Source of the DNA: Bifidobacterium eulemuris
GTDB taxonomy: Bacteria > Actinomycetota > Actinomycetes > Actinomycetales > Bifidobacteriaceae
Assembly (NCBI RefSeq): GCF_014898155.1
Contig: NZ_CP062938.1
Coordinates: forward strand, 2,480,001-2,544,000
DNA: 64,000 bases
Direction: 5' to 3'
Part shown: piece by piece, positions 8,522 through 19,604 of the stretch
Position numbering within the stretch: the first letter of the stretch is position 1
Layout of the letters: every line of letters starts with the position of its first letter
Position numbers and translations under genes: made by a program
Notes under the pieces: generated by a model
What the model was told of the DNA's origin: nothing
The model's database searches: none
Seen by the model: the letters and a program-made list of their open reading frames with translations, nothing else

Positions 8522-8941
8522 TCAGTACTGGTTGGCGCCGGTGCCCTCCCACTTGACGGTGAAGCCGCGGTGGTAGTGCAGGAACATGTTGGCGCCGTAG
8601 CGGTCGACTTCGCGGTGGGTGAAGAGCATGCGGATCGCGAATGCGGTCTGCACGTCCTCGGGCAGGGCGAGGAAGGCCTGATGGGCGTCCCAGTACGGAG
8701 TCATGGTGATGGCGGCGTCCGGCACGTAGGCGTAGCCGTAGCCGTCCTCGTTCACATAGCCCATGAACGGCAGACCCCAGGCGTTGTGTTTGGTGAGTTC
8801 GGCCTTGAAGTCCTCGACCTGGGCGAGCGCCTCGTCGCTGATGCCGAATTCCTTGGCCACTTTGTTCGCGGCGGCGGTTTTGGCGGCGGCGTCCTTGCCG
8901 AACATCTCCAGATTCACGGTGATGGTCTTGTTGTCTGCCAT
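8522..8941 (-). CDS. Unrecognised 139-residue cytoplasmic protein
   Basis: I do not recognise this protein. It begins MADNKTITVNLEMFGKD, has an Ala/Lys-rich helical N-terminal third, no signal peptide and no membrane segment, and a second half rich in aromatics and histidines (MTPYWDAHQAF, MLFTHREVDRYG, FLHYHRGFTVKW). The clustered His, Asp and Glu residues could bind a metal or an acidic ligand, but no known motif is complete. The start is secure because GAGGAGG lies at the right distance. It has its own 5' region containing a CGAACAT inverted repeat at 8970-8988 and its own terminator, so it is probably a single-gene transcript. Confidence 0.8.
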   Translation of the reverse strand: MADNKTITVNLEMFGKDAAAKTAAANKVAKEFGISDEALAQVEDFKAELTKHNAWGLPFMGYVNEDGYGYAYVPDAAITMTPYWDAHQAFLALPEDVQTAFAIRMLFTHREVDRYGANMFLHYHRGFTVKWEGTGANQY

Positions 8942-9296
8942 GGTGTTCCTCCTCGTGGGATGGTGTAAACGAACATTGGTGATGTTCGATATCGACTTCG
9001 TGGAATGTTCGTTTTTTCTTTGCGTACTGCTTGTGGTGGTGATGCCGCTGTGGCATCCGCGTTATAGCCTATCATCAAAAAACCAATGAAAATGATGGCA
9101 AATACTGGTTTTCGCGCATTGGTTTCGGGAATGTTTCGAAACTGAGTCGTATTGTTGGGGTATTGGTTTTTCTGTTCGGAATATGTTAAAGCGAACATTT
9201 AATTTGTGCTTAATCAAGAAAAACAGAACAAAAATGTTTGTTTTGTTCGGCGTGTCGCGAACCGGGTGTTCCGGCTGCCGGGTCTTCGGCGCGCGC
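8942..9296. other. AT-rich intergenic region with repeated GTTCG words
   Basis: No gene is supported here. An inverted repeat CGAACAT-TGGTG-ATGTTCG occupies 8970-8988, and related words (GGAATGTTCG, AAGCGAACATTT, TGTTCGG) recur up to 9250. This may be the control region of the minus-strand gene at 8522-8941. Confidence 0.4.
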
Positions 9297-9300
9297 TATG

Positions 9301-9321
9301 ATAGTTAAATCGTCTAACTAT
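9301..9321. promoter_or_regulatory. Candidate ROK-repressor operator upstream of the acetyltransferase
   Basis: ATAGTTA and TAACTAT flank a 7-base centre ending CGTC. The site matches 19 of 21 positions of the site at 11775-11795 upstream of xylulokinase read on the other strand. It overlaps a TATGAT -10 hexamer at 9297-9302, so bound protein would block transcription of the gene at 9349. Confidence 0.6.
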
Positions 9322-9348
9322 CAAACTCCGATGAAGGAGGCGTGCGCC

Positions 9349-9993
9349 ATGACCGATGATCTCAAGCGTCTGATCGATACGGACGAGGATGTCCGACGAC
9401 TGTTCTCCGGGCGCCCCATGCAGTACCGCAAATCGCAGACGCTGCCGCAATACACCGCGCAGGCGATGCGGGCGTGTGCCGCCATCAACCGCATCTACTT
9501 CGATGATCCCGACGAGGCATACCGCCTGTTCCACGAGCTCATTCCTGGCGCGGGGGAGGGCGTGCAGTTCACCCCGCCGTTCAATGTGGATTACGGCATC
9601 GGCCTGACCATCGGCAAAGGCACCTTCATCAACAAGGATTTCCTGATCGTCGGCGGCGGGTATATCGACATCGGCGAGAACTGCCTAATCGGCCCGCGCT
9701 GCTCCATCGCCACACCGAACCACGCGCTCGACGCCGACACTCGACTCGAGGGGTGGGAGCACACCTCCCGCGTGAGCATCGGCAATAATGTGTGGTTCGG
9801 CGTCAACGTCACCGTTTGCCCCGGGGTGACCATCGGCGACAATTCGATTATCGGTGCCGGCTCCGTCGTCACGCATGACATTCCTGCTGATTCCATCGCA
9901 GTCGGCAATCCGTGCCACGTGGTCAGGCCCATCCCCGATTATGACCCCGCATTCGCCGAAGTGGAAGGTCCTGATCCTTCCGACCGCGCATGA
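9349..9993 (+). CDS. Maltose/galactoside O-acetyltransferase-like enzyme
   Basis: A 214-residue member of the left-handed beta-helix acetyltransferases of the Maa/LacA group, which move acetyl from acetyl-CoA to a sugar hydroxyl. Residues about 10-60 form the helical N-terminal domain (maltose acetyltransferase type); residues about 75-190 carry the hexapeptide repeats, with the active-site region TPNHALDADTR containing the expected His, and the closing GNPCHVVRPI. AAGGAGG lies 8 bases before ATG 9349. A candidate operator shared with xylulokinase overlaps its promoter, so it may act on or protect against a pentose or pentoside. The acceptor is unknown. Confidence 0.9.
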   Translation: MTDDLKRLIDTDEDVRRLFSGRPMQYRKSQTLPQYTAQAMRACAAINRIYFDDPDEAYRLFHELIPGAGEGVQFTPPFNVDYGIGLTIGKGTFINKDFLIVGGGYIDIGENCLIGPRCSIATPNHALDADTRLEGWEHTSRVSIGNNVWFGVNVTVCPGVTIGDNSIIGAGSVVTHDIPADSIAVGNPCHVVRPIPDYDPAFAEVEGPDPSDRA

Positions 9994-10047
9994 TCGATAT
10001 GTGACGGATACGGTGCCGGCCTGCAACCCGCTTCCGCCCGGTCCGTA

Positions 10048-10088
10048 AGCGTGGTGTGTATGTCAGTGTGTGACGGTTATGCCACGCT
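10048..10088. repeat. 41-nt palindromic repeat, copy 1
   Basis: An imperfect palindrome with AGCGTGG at one end and CCACGCT at the other and a conserved centre TGTCAGTGTGTG. Three further 41-nt copies lie at 28939-29084. It is placed between the stop of the acetyltransferase gene and the shared terminator. Confidence 0.7.
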
Positions 10089-10101
10089 TGCGGGTATGGA
10101 A

Positions 10102-10152
10102 AGGCCGGCGGGCGCGGAATCGAAAGGGGTTCGATTCCGCGCCCGCCGGCCT
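10102..10152. terminator. Bidirectional terminator, 23-bp perfect stem
   Basis: Arms 10102-10124 and 10130-10152 are perfect 23-base complements with a five-base AGGGG loop, followed on the plus strand by GGTTTTG. It lies between the convergent acetyltransferase and xylulokinase genes and can end both. Confidence 0.85.
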
Positions 10153-10198
10153 GGTTTTGCCACCTGAGTGGTTAAAAGGCTTTCGAGGCCGGCTGTGA

Positions 10199-11722
10199 TC
10201 AGCCGCGCGCCGCCGCGTAGGCCTCATACACCGCAGGCGTGGGCTCGGCGGTGTCGGTTCCCTCGATGTTGAGCTGCCACGCCGGCGGCTCCGTTTCGCC
10301 GGAGAGCACCCACGCCGCCTGACGGGCGGCGCCGATGGCCACATACTCGTCGGTTTCGGGGCGGGTCACGTCCATGCCGAGAATCGCCGGGGCGAGCGTG
10401 CGGATGGCCACGGACTTCGCGCCGCCGCCGATAAGCAGGATACGGTTGACCTCGGCACCGAGCGCGCGGATCAGTTCGAGACAATCGCGCTGCGAGCACA
10501 GCAGGCCTTCGACGAAGGCGCGGGCCAGATTCGCCTTGGTGGTGTTCTTCAGTGTCAGACCGGTGAGCGATGCGGTCGCGTCCGGGCGGTTCGGCGTGCG
10601 CTCGCCGTCGAAATACGGCACCAGTGTGATGCCGCCGGCTCCCGGTTCGGACTGGAACGCCAGATCGGCCAGCTCGTCGTAGTCCACGCCGAGCGCGGCG
10701 CGTCCCGCGTCGAGAATGCGCGATCCGTTGATGGTGCAGGCGAGCGGCAGATAGTGGCCGGTGCAGTCGGCGAAGCCGGAGATCGCGCCGGTCAGGTCGT
10801 AGACGGGGTTCTGGGCGATCGCGGCGGCCACGCCGGAAGTGCCCAGCGAGACGGACACGTCGCCGACGGCCATGCCCAGGCCCAGCGCGGCCATCGCATT
10901 GTCTCCGCCGCCGGGGCCAAGGAGGCAACCGCCTTCGATGTTCTTGCCGGCGACGGCGGGGGAGGCCTTCGCCGTGGCTGCGTCGCGCGGTCCCAGCACG
11001 GTCGGCAGCACGATCGATTCGGCGGCGGCCTTCGCGGCGGCCGCGTCTCCCCAAGCCGCCTCGAGCACCATGGCGATCAGATCGCGACGGTAGGTGTCGG
11101 TGGCGGCGTCGTAATAGATGGTGCCGGAGGCGTCGGAACGGTCGGTGAACAGCGCTTCCAGATGGGCGTCCTCGCCCTCGGCCACAGGGCCGTAGCCGGC
11201 GATGCGCCAGCTCAGCCAGTCGTGGGGCAGGCAGATGGCGGCGATCCTCTTGGCGTTCTCGGGTTCGTTCTCGGCCACCCAAGCCACCTTGGTCAGCGTG
11301 AAGGAGGCGACGGGGGAGGAGCCGACGGCCTTGACCCAGCGCTGCTTGCCTCGTGCGGTCACGTCCTCGCTTTCGCCGTCCTGAGCGGGCGCCTCGCCGA
11401 GCTTGTCGATCAGGGCGGCGGCCTGCGGGGCGGAACTGACGTCGTTCCACAGCATGGCGTCGCGGATCACATTGCCCTGCTTGTCGAGGATCACCATGCC
11501 GTGCTGCTGGCCGCCGACGGACAGGGCGGCGACGTCGTCGAGACCGCCGGCCTGCGCCGCGGCCTCCTGGAAGGCGTTCCACCAAAACTCGGGGTTCACG
11601 CTGGTGCCGTCAGGATGCTTGGCCTGCCCGAAACGGACCATTTCGCCGGTTGCGGCATCGGTGACACGCACCTTCGTCGACTGGGTGGACGTATCGATGC
11701 CGGCCACAAGAATTCTCGCCAT
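10199..11722 (-). CDS. xylB: Xylulokinase
   Basis: A 507-residue FGGY-family sugar kinase. The N-terminal phosphate-binding motif GIDTSTQSTKV is at residues 7-17; the substrate-site motif GGQQHGMV and the second-domain GGGDNAMAALGLG and GGGAKS nucleotide-site loops are present. It phosphorylates D-xylulose to xylulose 5-phosphate, which enters the bifid shunt through phosphoketolase. ATG 11722 is chosen because GAGGAGG lies before it and the kinase fold begins there; a longer frame adds an unrelated 17-residue extension. It is divergent from the ROK regulator at 11922, with a palindromic operator candidate over its promoter. Other FGGY kinases differ in substrate; the pentose context and motif set favour xylulose. 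Confidence 0.9.
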   Translation of the reverse strand: MARILVAGIDTSTQSTKVRVTDAATGEMVRFGQAKHPDGTSVNPEFWWNAFQEAAAQAGGLDDVAALSVGGQQHGMVILDKQGNVIRDAMLWNDVSSAPQAAALIDKLGEAPAQDGESEDVTARGKQRWVKAVGSSPVASFTLTKVAWVAENEPENAKRIAAICLPHDWLSWRIAGYGPVAEGEDAHLEALFTDRSDASGTIYYDAATDTYRRDLIAMVLEAAWGDAAAAKAAAESIVLPTVLGPRDAATAKASPAVAGKNIEGGCLLGPGGGDNAMAALGLGMAVGDVSVSLGTSGVAAAIAQNPVYDLTGAISGFADCTGHYLPLACTINGSRILDAGRAALGVDYDELADLAFQSEPGAGGITLVPYFDGERTPNRPDATASLTGLTLKNTTKANLARAFVEGLLCSQRDCLELIRALGAEVNRILLIGGGAKSVAIRTLAPAILGMDVTRPETDEYVAIGAARQAAWVLSGETEPPAWQLNIEGTDTAEPTPAVYEAYAAARG

Positions 11723-11774
11723 GTGTTCCTCCTCGGTGAGTGCCCGCCGCTGTGTTCGGCGCGCCGCGAGCAAT

Positions 11775-11795
11775 ATAGTTAGACGAATAAACTAT
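11775..11795. promoter_or_regulatory. Candidate ROK operator at the xylB promoter
   Basis: On the strand of xylB this reads ATAGTTTATTCGTCTAACTA followed by T, overlapping a TATAGT -10 hexamer. It matches the site at 9301-9321 at 19 of 21 positions. The ROK regulator gene starts 126 bases away in the opposite direction. ROK repressors of the XylR group bind similar AT-rich palindromes. Confidence 0.65.
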
Positions 11796-11921
11796 ACTGT
11801 ATTCCAGCGGCAAAACGCAACCGAAACGCGACGATGGAGCGCGTCGAATTGTCAAGGGAGCCGGTCAAGGTGGACAATCGATCACTGAGGACGCCCACTG
11901 AGCGGGAAGGAGGCCGGTGGT

Positions 11922-13151
11922 ATGGGGGCTTTACGTAGGATCAATCAGGACGATCTGCGCAACCACAATCTGTCCGTCACGTTGGACACGCTGCTGCGCG
12001 CTCAGGAGCCGATGAGCCGGGCGGATCTGGCCAAAACCACGGGACTGACCAAGGCGACCATGTCGCTGCTGGTCTCCATGCTGCTTGATCACGGCATCAT
12101 CGAAGAGGGGACGCCCGCGGCAACGGCCGCATTCGGCCGACCCAGCACTCCGCTGGTGGTGCGGGGCGGGCGGTTCTGCGGCATCGGCCTGCAGATCAAC
12201 ACCGACGGATACGGATGCCTGGCGTTGGACCTGAACGGCGACACCCTCGGCCAGGAGTGGGTGAGCGCCGACATGACCGGCACCGATCCCTACGATATCT
12301 TCGCCAGACTCGACGCGATGACCTTTCCCCTGGAAAGCCGCCTGAAGCGGCGCGGCTGCACGGTGGTCGGCTCCGGCCTCGCCCTGCCCGGCCTCGTCAC
12401 CGAGGATATGCGCCTGCTGGTGGCCCGCAACCTCGGCTGGGAGAACATCGACCTCACCCGCTTCAATGTGGTGCGCCGCCTTGACGCGGTGGCCGGCAAC
12501 GAGGCGAAGATGGCCGCGCTGGCGCAGATCCCCGGGTACGCCACCGAGCGCGCGAACTTCCTGAACGTCGTGAACCGCACGGATTCCTTCATCTATCTGT
12601 CCACCGACATCGGCATCGGCGGCGCCGTGGTGCGCGACGGCGAGGTCGTGGCCGGCGTGCAGGGATTCGCCGGTGAGATCGGCCATATATCGGTGTCTCT
12701 GGATGGTCCGGTATGCAGCTGCGGGCGGCATGGCTGCCTCGAATGCTTCGCCGGACGGCGCGCCCTGATCGAAGCCGCGGGGCTTGCCGAAGGGGATGAA
12801 GCCACCGGAGGCGAGGCTCTCGAACGGTTCCTGCAACGATGGCGCGGCGGCGACCCCGTGGTGGCGGATGTGGTCGACCGCGCGGTGGACGCGTTGGTGT
12901 CGGCCATCGCCTCGGCCATCAACCTGTGCGATATCGACACCGTGCTGCTGGGCGGATTGTGGACGTATTTCGGCGACGAGCTCGCCAGTGTGCTCGGCGG
13001 TCGTCTGCGCTCCGAAGTGCTGGGCTCCCCCGAACGGCAGGTGCGTGTGTTCGTGCCGCCGGTCGCCGAACACCCCTCGCTGTACGGCGCCGCGGAAATG
13101 GGCCTGAGGCGCTTCATCGACGATCCGTTGCATTTCATGCCCGAAGACTGA
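11922..13151 (+). CDS. ROK-family (XylR/NagC-type) transcriptional repressor
   Basis: A 409-residue ROK regulator. Residues about 20-65 are a winged helix-turn-helix (RADLAKTTGLTKATMSLLVS). The remainder is the sugar-kinase-like ROK fold with the GEIGHISV motif near residue 251 and the zinc-binding CSCGRHGCLECF near 266-277. It is divergent from xylulokinase, so it probably represses xylB in the absence of xylose or a derivative; the same operator-like site lies before the acetyltransferase gene. ATG 11922 follows a GGAAGGAGG box. Whether it senses xylose directly cannot be read from the sequence. Confidence 0.92.
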   Translation: MGALRRINQDDLRNHNLSVTLDTLLRAQEPMSRADLAKTTGLTKATMSLLVSMLLDHGIIEEGTPAATAAFGRPSTPLVVRGGRFCGIGLQINTDGYGCLALDLNGDTLGQEWVSADMTGTDPYDIFARLDAMTFPLESRLKRRGCTVVGSGLALPGLVTEDMRLLVARNLGWENIDLTRFNVVRRLDAVAGNEAKMAALAQIPGYATERANFLNVVNRTDSFIYLSTDIGIGGAVVRDGEVVAGVQGFAGEIGHISVSLDGPVCSCGRHGCLECFAGRRALIEAAGLAEGDEATGGEALERFLQRWRGGDPVVADVVDRAVDALVSAIASAINLCDIDTVLLGGLWTYFGDELASVLGGRLRSEVLGSPERQVRVFVPPVAEHPSLYGAAEMGLRRFIDDPLHFMPED

Positions 13152-13206
13152 CTCTGTCCGGCCGGCTGATACACTAGGCGAGTTGGCTGTCTGAGACAGT
13201 CGACGT

Positions 13207-13280
13207 GGGGCTGTAGCTCAGTCGGTTAGAGCATCGGACTCATAATCCGCCGGTCCAGGGTTCAAGCCCCTGCAGCCCCA
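13207..13280 (+). tRNA. tRNA-Met(CAU)
   Basis: A 74-base cloverleaf with acceptor GGGGCTG/CAGCCCC, D arm GCTC-AGTCGGTTA-GAGC, anticodon loop CTCATAA (anticodon CAT) and T arm with TTCAAGC. The 3' CCA is not encoded. It is an elongator-type methionine tRNA by form; a lysidine-modified isoleucine tRNA with the same anticodon is less likely but not excluded by eye. A TACACT hexamer lies about 30 bases upstream. Confidence 0.93.
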
Positions 13281-13400
13281 CTCGTTTCTTCCGCGCCTCG
13301 CGTAAATCTCGAGGTGGGCGTACAATCCCATAGGTTCCGGTTCACGCCTGCCACAGGGGCATGGCGACCCGGGTCCCCCGAATCCCTTAGGAGACACACC

Positions 13401-13613
13401 ATGAAGCAGGGTATTCATCCCGATTATCATGCCGTCGAGGTTCTGTGCTCGTGCGGCAACACCTTCGTCACCCGTTCCACCGCCAATGGCGATCATATGA
13501 CGGCCGACGTGTGCTCGAAGTGCCACCCCTTCTACACCGGCAAGCAGAAGATCCTCGACACCGGCGGCCGCGTCGCCCGTTTCGAGAAGCGCTACGGCAA
13601 GAAGACCAAGTAG
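13401..13613 (+). CDS. rpmE: 50S ribosomal protein L31
   Basis: A 70-residue L31, starting [22 protein letters not shown]. Four cysteines arranged as CSC and CSKC (residues about 16-18 and 37-40) make this the zinc-binding form rather than the cysteine-free form. TTAGGAG precedes ATG 13401, and a TACAAT -10 lies at 13321-13326. The gene is followed by a terminator and then prfA. Confidence 0.97.
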   Translation: MKQGIHPDYHAVEVLCSCGNTFVTRSTANGDHMTADVCSKCHPFYTGKQKILDTGGRVARFEKRYGKKTK

Positions 13614-13622
13614 CATACTTCA

Positions 13623-13683
13623 CGCCAGTCCGCTCGGTAAGGCGCGCGTTCGCGCGTCTGGACAGCCGAACAACGGACTGGCG
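13623..13683 (+). terminator. rpmE terminator
   Basis: CGCCAGTCCG at 13623-13632 pairs with CGGACTGGCG at 13674-13683, followed directly by TTTTT. Inner GC-rich pairing (GCGCGCG TTCGCGCG) extends the structure. Confidence 0.85.
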
Positions 13684-13754
13684 TTTTTGTATATTCAAGA
13701 CCTCATCCGACAATCCCGCCAAGCCCCACGCATCGGGGCGGAAAGAACAACGGC

Positions 13755-14843
13755 ATGGCAAACGAACAGTTTCCCGCGGCTTTGACCGCTTTGGAGGAAT
13801 ACCGTTCCATCGAACAACAGATGGCCGATCCGCAGATCGTGTCCGATCCGGACCAACTGCGCAAACTCGGACGGCGCCACGCCGAACTGGGGTCCATCGT
13901 CTCCGCGTACACGGCCTACGCGCAGGTGCGCGACGACCTTGAGGCGGCCCGGGAGATGGCCGCCGACGATCCCGATTTCGCCGAGGAGGCCAAGCGTCTG
14001 GAAGCCGAGCTGCCGGGGGTGGAAGAGAAGCTGCGCACCGCGCTGATCCCGCGCGATCCGGACGACGCCCGCGACACGATTATGGAGATCAAGGCCGGCA
14101 CCGGCGGCGAGGAGGCCGCGCTGTTCGCCGGCGATCTGCTGCGCATGTATACGCGCTACGCCGAAAAGCGCGGATGGACCGTCAACATCCAATCCGAGAA
14201 CACCACCGAGCTTGGCGGCGTCAAGGACGTGCAGGTGGCGATCCGCGCCAAGGGCACTCCCGCTCCCGAGGACGGCGTGTGGGCGAGCCTGAAGTACGAA
14301 GGCGGCGTGCACCGCGTGCAGCGCGTGCCCGTCACCGAATCGCAGGGCCGCATCCAGACCTCCGCGGCCGGCGTGATCGTGTTCCCCGAGGCCGACGAGG
14401 ACGACGATGAGATCGAGATCGACGCCAAAGACCTCAAAATCGATATCTTCATGAGCTCCGGCCCGGGCGGCCAGTCCGTGAACACCACGTATTCCGCGGT
14501 GCGTATGACGCATATCCCCACCGGCATCGTGGTGAGCATGCAGGACGAGAAGTCGCAGATCCAGAACCGCGCGGCCGCGCTGCGCGTGCTTAAAAGCCGA
14601 CTGTTGGCCATGAAGCATGAGCAGGAGGCCGCCGAGGCCGCCGACATGCGCCACTCCCAGGTGCGTTCCCTCGACCGTTCAGAACGCATCCGCACCTACA
14701 ACTTCCCGGAGAACCGCATCGTCGACCATCGCACGAACTACAAGGCGTACAACCTCGACGCCGTGCTCGACGGCGATCTGCAGGCCGTGATCGACTCCGA
14801 CATCCAGGCCGATGAGGCCGAGCGTCTCGCCAGCCAGCAATGA
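13755..14843 (+). CDS. prfA: Peptide chain release factor 1
   Basis: A 362-residue class I release factor reading UAA and UAG. The GGQ loop (SGPGGQSVN, about residues 234-242), whose glutamine is the target of the methylase encoded next, is clear. The stop-codon recognition region lies in domain 2 upstream. ATG 13755 gives the normal family length. The stop codon overlaps the start of prmC by four bases (ATGA), so modifier and target are translationally coupled. Confidence 0.97.
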   Translation: MANEQFPAALTALEEYRSIEQQMADPQIVSDPDQLRKLGRRHAELGSIVSAYTAYAQVRDDLEAAREMAADDPDFAEEAKRLEAELPGVEEKLRTALIPRDPDDARDTIMEIKAGTGGEEAALFAGDLLRMYTRYAEKRGWTVNIQSENTTELGGVKDVQVAIRAKGTPAPEDGVWASLKYEGGVHRVQRVPVTESQGRIQTSAAGVIVFPEADEDDDEIEIDAKDLKIDIFMSSGPGGQSVNTTYSAVRMTHIPTGIVVSMQDEKSQIQNRAAALRVLKSRLLAMKHEQEAAEAADMRHSQVRSLDRSERIRTYNFPENRIVDHRTNYKAYNLDAVLDGDLQAVIDSDIQADEAERLASQQ

Positions 14844-15748
14844 TCGATCCGACCAATACGACGCAACCGGTCGCCGACACCATCCGCGCGGCCGCGCGAA
14901 CCTTGCGTGAGGCGGGAATCGAAACCCCCGAACACGACGCCAAACTCCTGCTGGCCGAAGCCCACGGATGCGAGCCGTGTGATGTGGACAAAGCCGGACT
15001 GATGGGGGAGCGCTGGAGCGACGCCGCCGCCGACCGACGTTTCGCGTCGTTCATCGCCCGGCGCGCCGCGCGCGAACCCCTGCAGCACATCACGGGGCAC
15101 GCGCCCTTCCGTTATCTCGACTTGAAGGTCGGGCCGGGCGTGTTCATTCCGCGTCCGGAAACCGAAACCGTGGTGCAGGCCGGCCTCGACTGGATCACCC
15201 AGCAGGGACTGTACAGCCCCCGCGTGGTGGACCTGTGCGCGGGCAGCGGCGCCATCGGCCTGTCCGTCGTCACGGAAGTGCCCGGCAGCCAGGTATGGGC
15301 GGTGGAACTGAGCGATCGCACGGCCGAATGGACCCGGCGCAACCTCGCCGACACGGCGAAACGATACCCCTCCATCGCCTCCAACTATCAGCTGGAGGTC
15401 GCCGACGCCACCGACGCGACCACACTCGCGCATCTCGACGGCACCATCGACCTCGTGATCACCAATCCGCCGTACGTGCCGTTGTCGGCGGTCCCCGAAC
15501 AGCCCGAAGTGCGCGACCACGATCCGGCCCTGGCACTCTACGGCGGTTCGACGGACGGCACGCTGATCCCCGAGCGCATCATCGAACGCGCCTGGCGACT
15601 GCTGCGCGACGGCGGCGCGCTGGTGATGGAGCATGACGTCAGCCAAGGCGACCAACTGGCCGGATACGCACATTCCGTAGGGTTCGTCGAATCCCGCACC
15701 GAACGCGACTGGACCGGGCGGGAACGGTATCTTTTCGCGGTCCGCTAG
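14840..15748 (+). CDS. prmC: Release factor glutamine N5-methyltransferase
   Basis: A 302-residue SAM-dependent methyltransferase. An N-terminal helical domain (residues about 1-75) is followed by a Rossmann methylase domain with [14 protein letters not shown] and the diagnostic NPPY motif ([10 protein letters not shown]). It methylates the GGQ glutamine of the release factor encoded immediately upstream. It shares the ATGA overlap with prfA. Confidence 0.95.
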   Translation: MIDPTNTTQPVADTIRAAARTLREAGIETPEHDAKLLLAEAHGCEPCDVDKAGLMGERWSDAAADRRFASFIARRAAREPLQHITGHAPFRYLDLKVGPGVFIPRPETETVVQAGLDWITQQGLYSPRVVDLCAGSGAIGLSVVTEVPGSQVWAVELSDRTAEWTRRNLADTAKRYPSIASNYQLEVADATDATTLAHLDGTIDLVITNPPYVPLSAVPEQPEVRDHDPALALYGGSTDGTLIPERIIERAWRLLRDGGALVMEHDVSQGDQLAGYAHSVGFVESRTERDWTGRERYLFAVR

Positions 15749-15940
15749 CGGCGCGTGCAGGCGAAAGCGAACGGCGTTTCCCTACGAACGGGCCGCTTTC
15801 GGGGAGTGTCGCGCACACGCGCGTCCACACGCTGGTAGGTTGGATAGATGACCCGACGCGTTCGGCTCGACGGCCGGGACAGGGCAACGGACGGATCCGA
15901 TTGGCACAAACGGATAACAGACGGTAAGGAGCGAGCAGGA

Positions 15941-16605
15941 ATGACGAGCGAACCGCGCATCCGAGGAATCAACGACGACTCGCTCGCCCTGGCGGCCGAA
16001 CTGGTCCATGCGGGCGAACTCATCGTGATGCCGACCGACACGGTGTACGGCGTGGCCTGCGATCCGCGCAACCCGGACGCCATCGCGCGCATCTTCGCCA
16101 TCAAACGGCGTCCCCGATTCAAATCCCTGCAGGTGCTGCTGCACTCCATCGACCAGCTCGACGAGCTTGGGCTGGAGCTGCCCGCACCGCTCAACCGGCT
16201 GGCCGCGCAGTTCCTGCCCGGCGCGTTCTCTCCGATCGCCCTGGCCCGCGAGGACTGCGACCTGTGCACCCTGTCGCGCGCGTCCTTAGGCGCGTGCACG
16301 CAAGGCGTGCGCATCCCCAACTCCGCGGCGGCGCTCGCCATCCTGCGGGCTACCGGTCCGCTGGCGGCCTCCAGCGCGAACCTGTCCGGTCAGGACAGCG
16401 CGCAAAGCGTGAATGAGGCCGCGGCCGCGCTGGGCGATCAGGTGGCGCTGTATCTGGACGGCGGCCCGACCCAAGGGCATGTGGCCAGCACGGTGGTCGC
16501 CGCCGATCCGCACGGACGCGACGGCATCGAGATTCTGCGCGAAGGCGTGATCGCCTCGCATGTGATCCGCAAAGCGTTGCATATGAACGGCGGAGGGCTC
16601 GGCGC

Positions 16606-16609
<4 letters not shown>
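15941..16609 (+). CDS. L-threonylcarbamoyladenylate synthase, Sua5/YrdC/YwlC family
   Basis: A 222-residue YrdC-fold enzyme that makes threonylcarbamoyl-AMP from threonine, bicarbonate and ATP for the t6A modification of tRNAs. The fold begins at AAELVHAGELIVMPTDTVYGVACD, with KRRPRFKSLQVLL and SSANLSG further on. AAGGAG 10 bases before ATG 15941 supports this start. An in-frame ATG at 15848 lies 6 bases after a TAGGTT hexamer and could be a leaderless start adding 31 residues, or simply mark the transcription start. It is followed by the ATGA-overlapping transferase gene. Confidence 0.92.
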
Positions 16610-19414
<2,805 letters not shown>

Positions 19415-19444
19415 AGTTCAATCGCGCGCAATACGCGACGAAGA

Positions 19445-19492
19445 CATATGGTGATGGCGGCCACCCGGTTGGGTGGCCGCCATCACCATATG
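19445..19492 (+). terminator. guaB terminator, 22-bp perfect stem
   Basis: Arms 19445-19466 and 19471-19492 are perfect complements around a GGTT loop. There is no T run directly after; strength depends on the long GC stem. Confidence 0.75.
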
Positions 19493-19547
19493 CGCCATGC
19501 GGCGCTTGGCCTGTAGGCCGGGGCTCTCGACTTCGCCGACGCATACG

Positions 19548-19586
19548 AAATCGCCCCGGGCGCGGAAATGGCGCTCGGGGCGATTT
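19548..19586 (-). terminator. Terminator of the MFS gene
   Basis: AAATCGCCCC at 19548-19557 pairs with GGGGCGATTT at 19577-19586. On the minus strand it follows the stop of the MFS gene and the right arm ends in a short T-rich stretch. Confidence 0.65.
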
Positions 19587-19604
19587 ATGAAGGCCGGACC
19601 GGGA

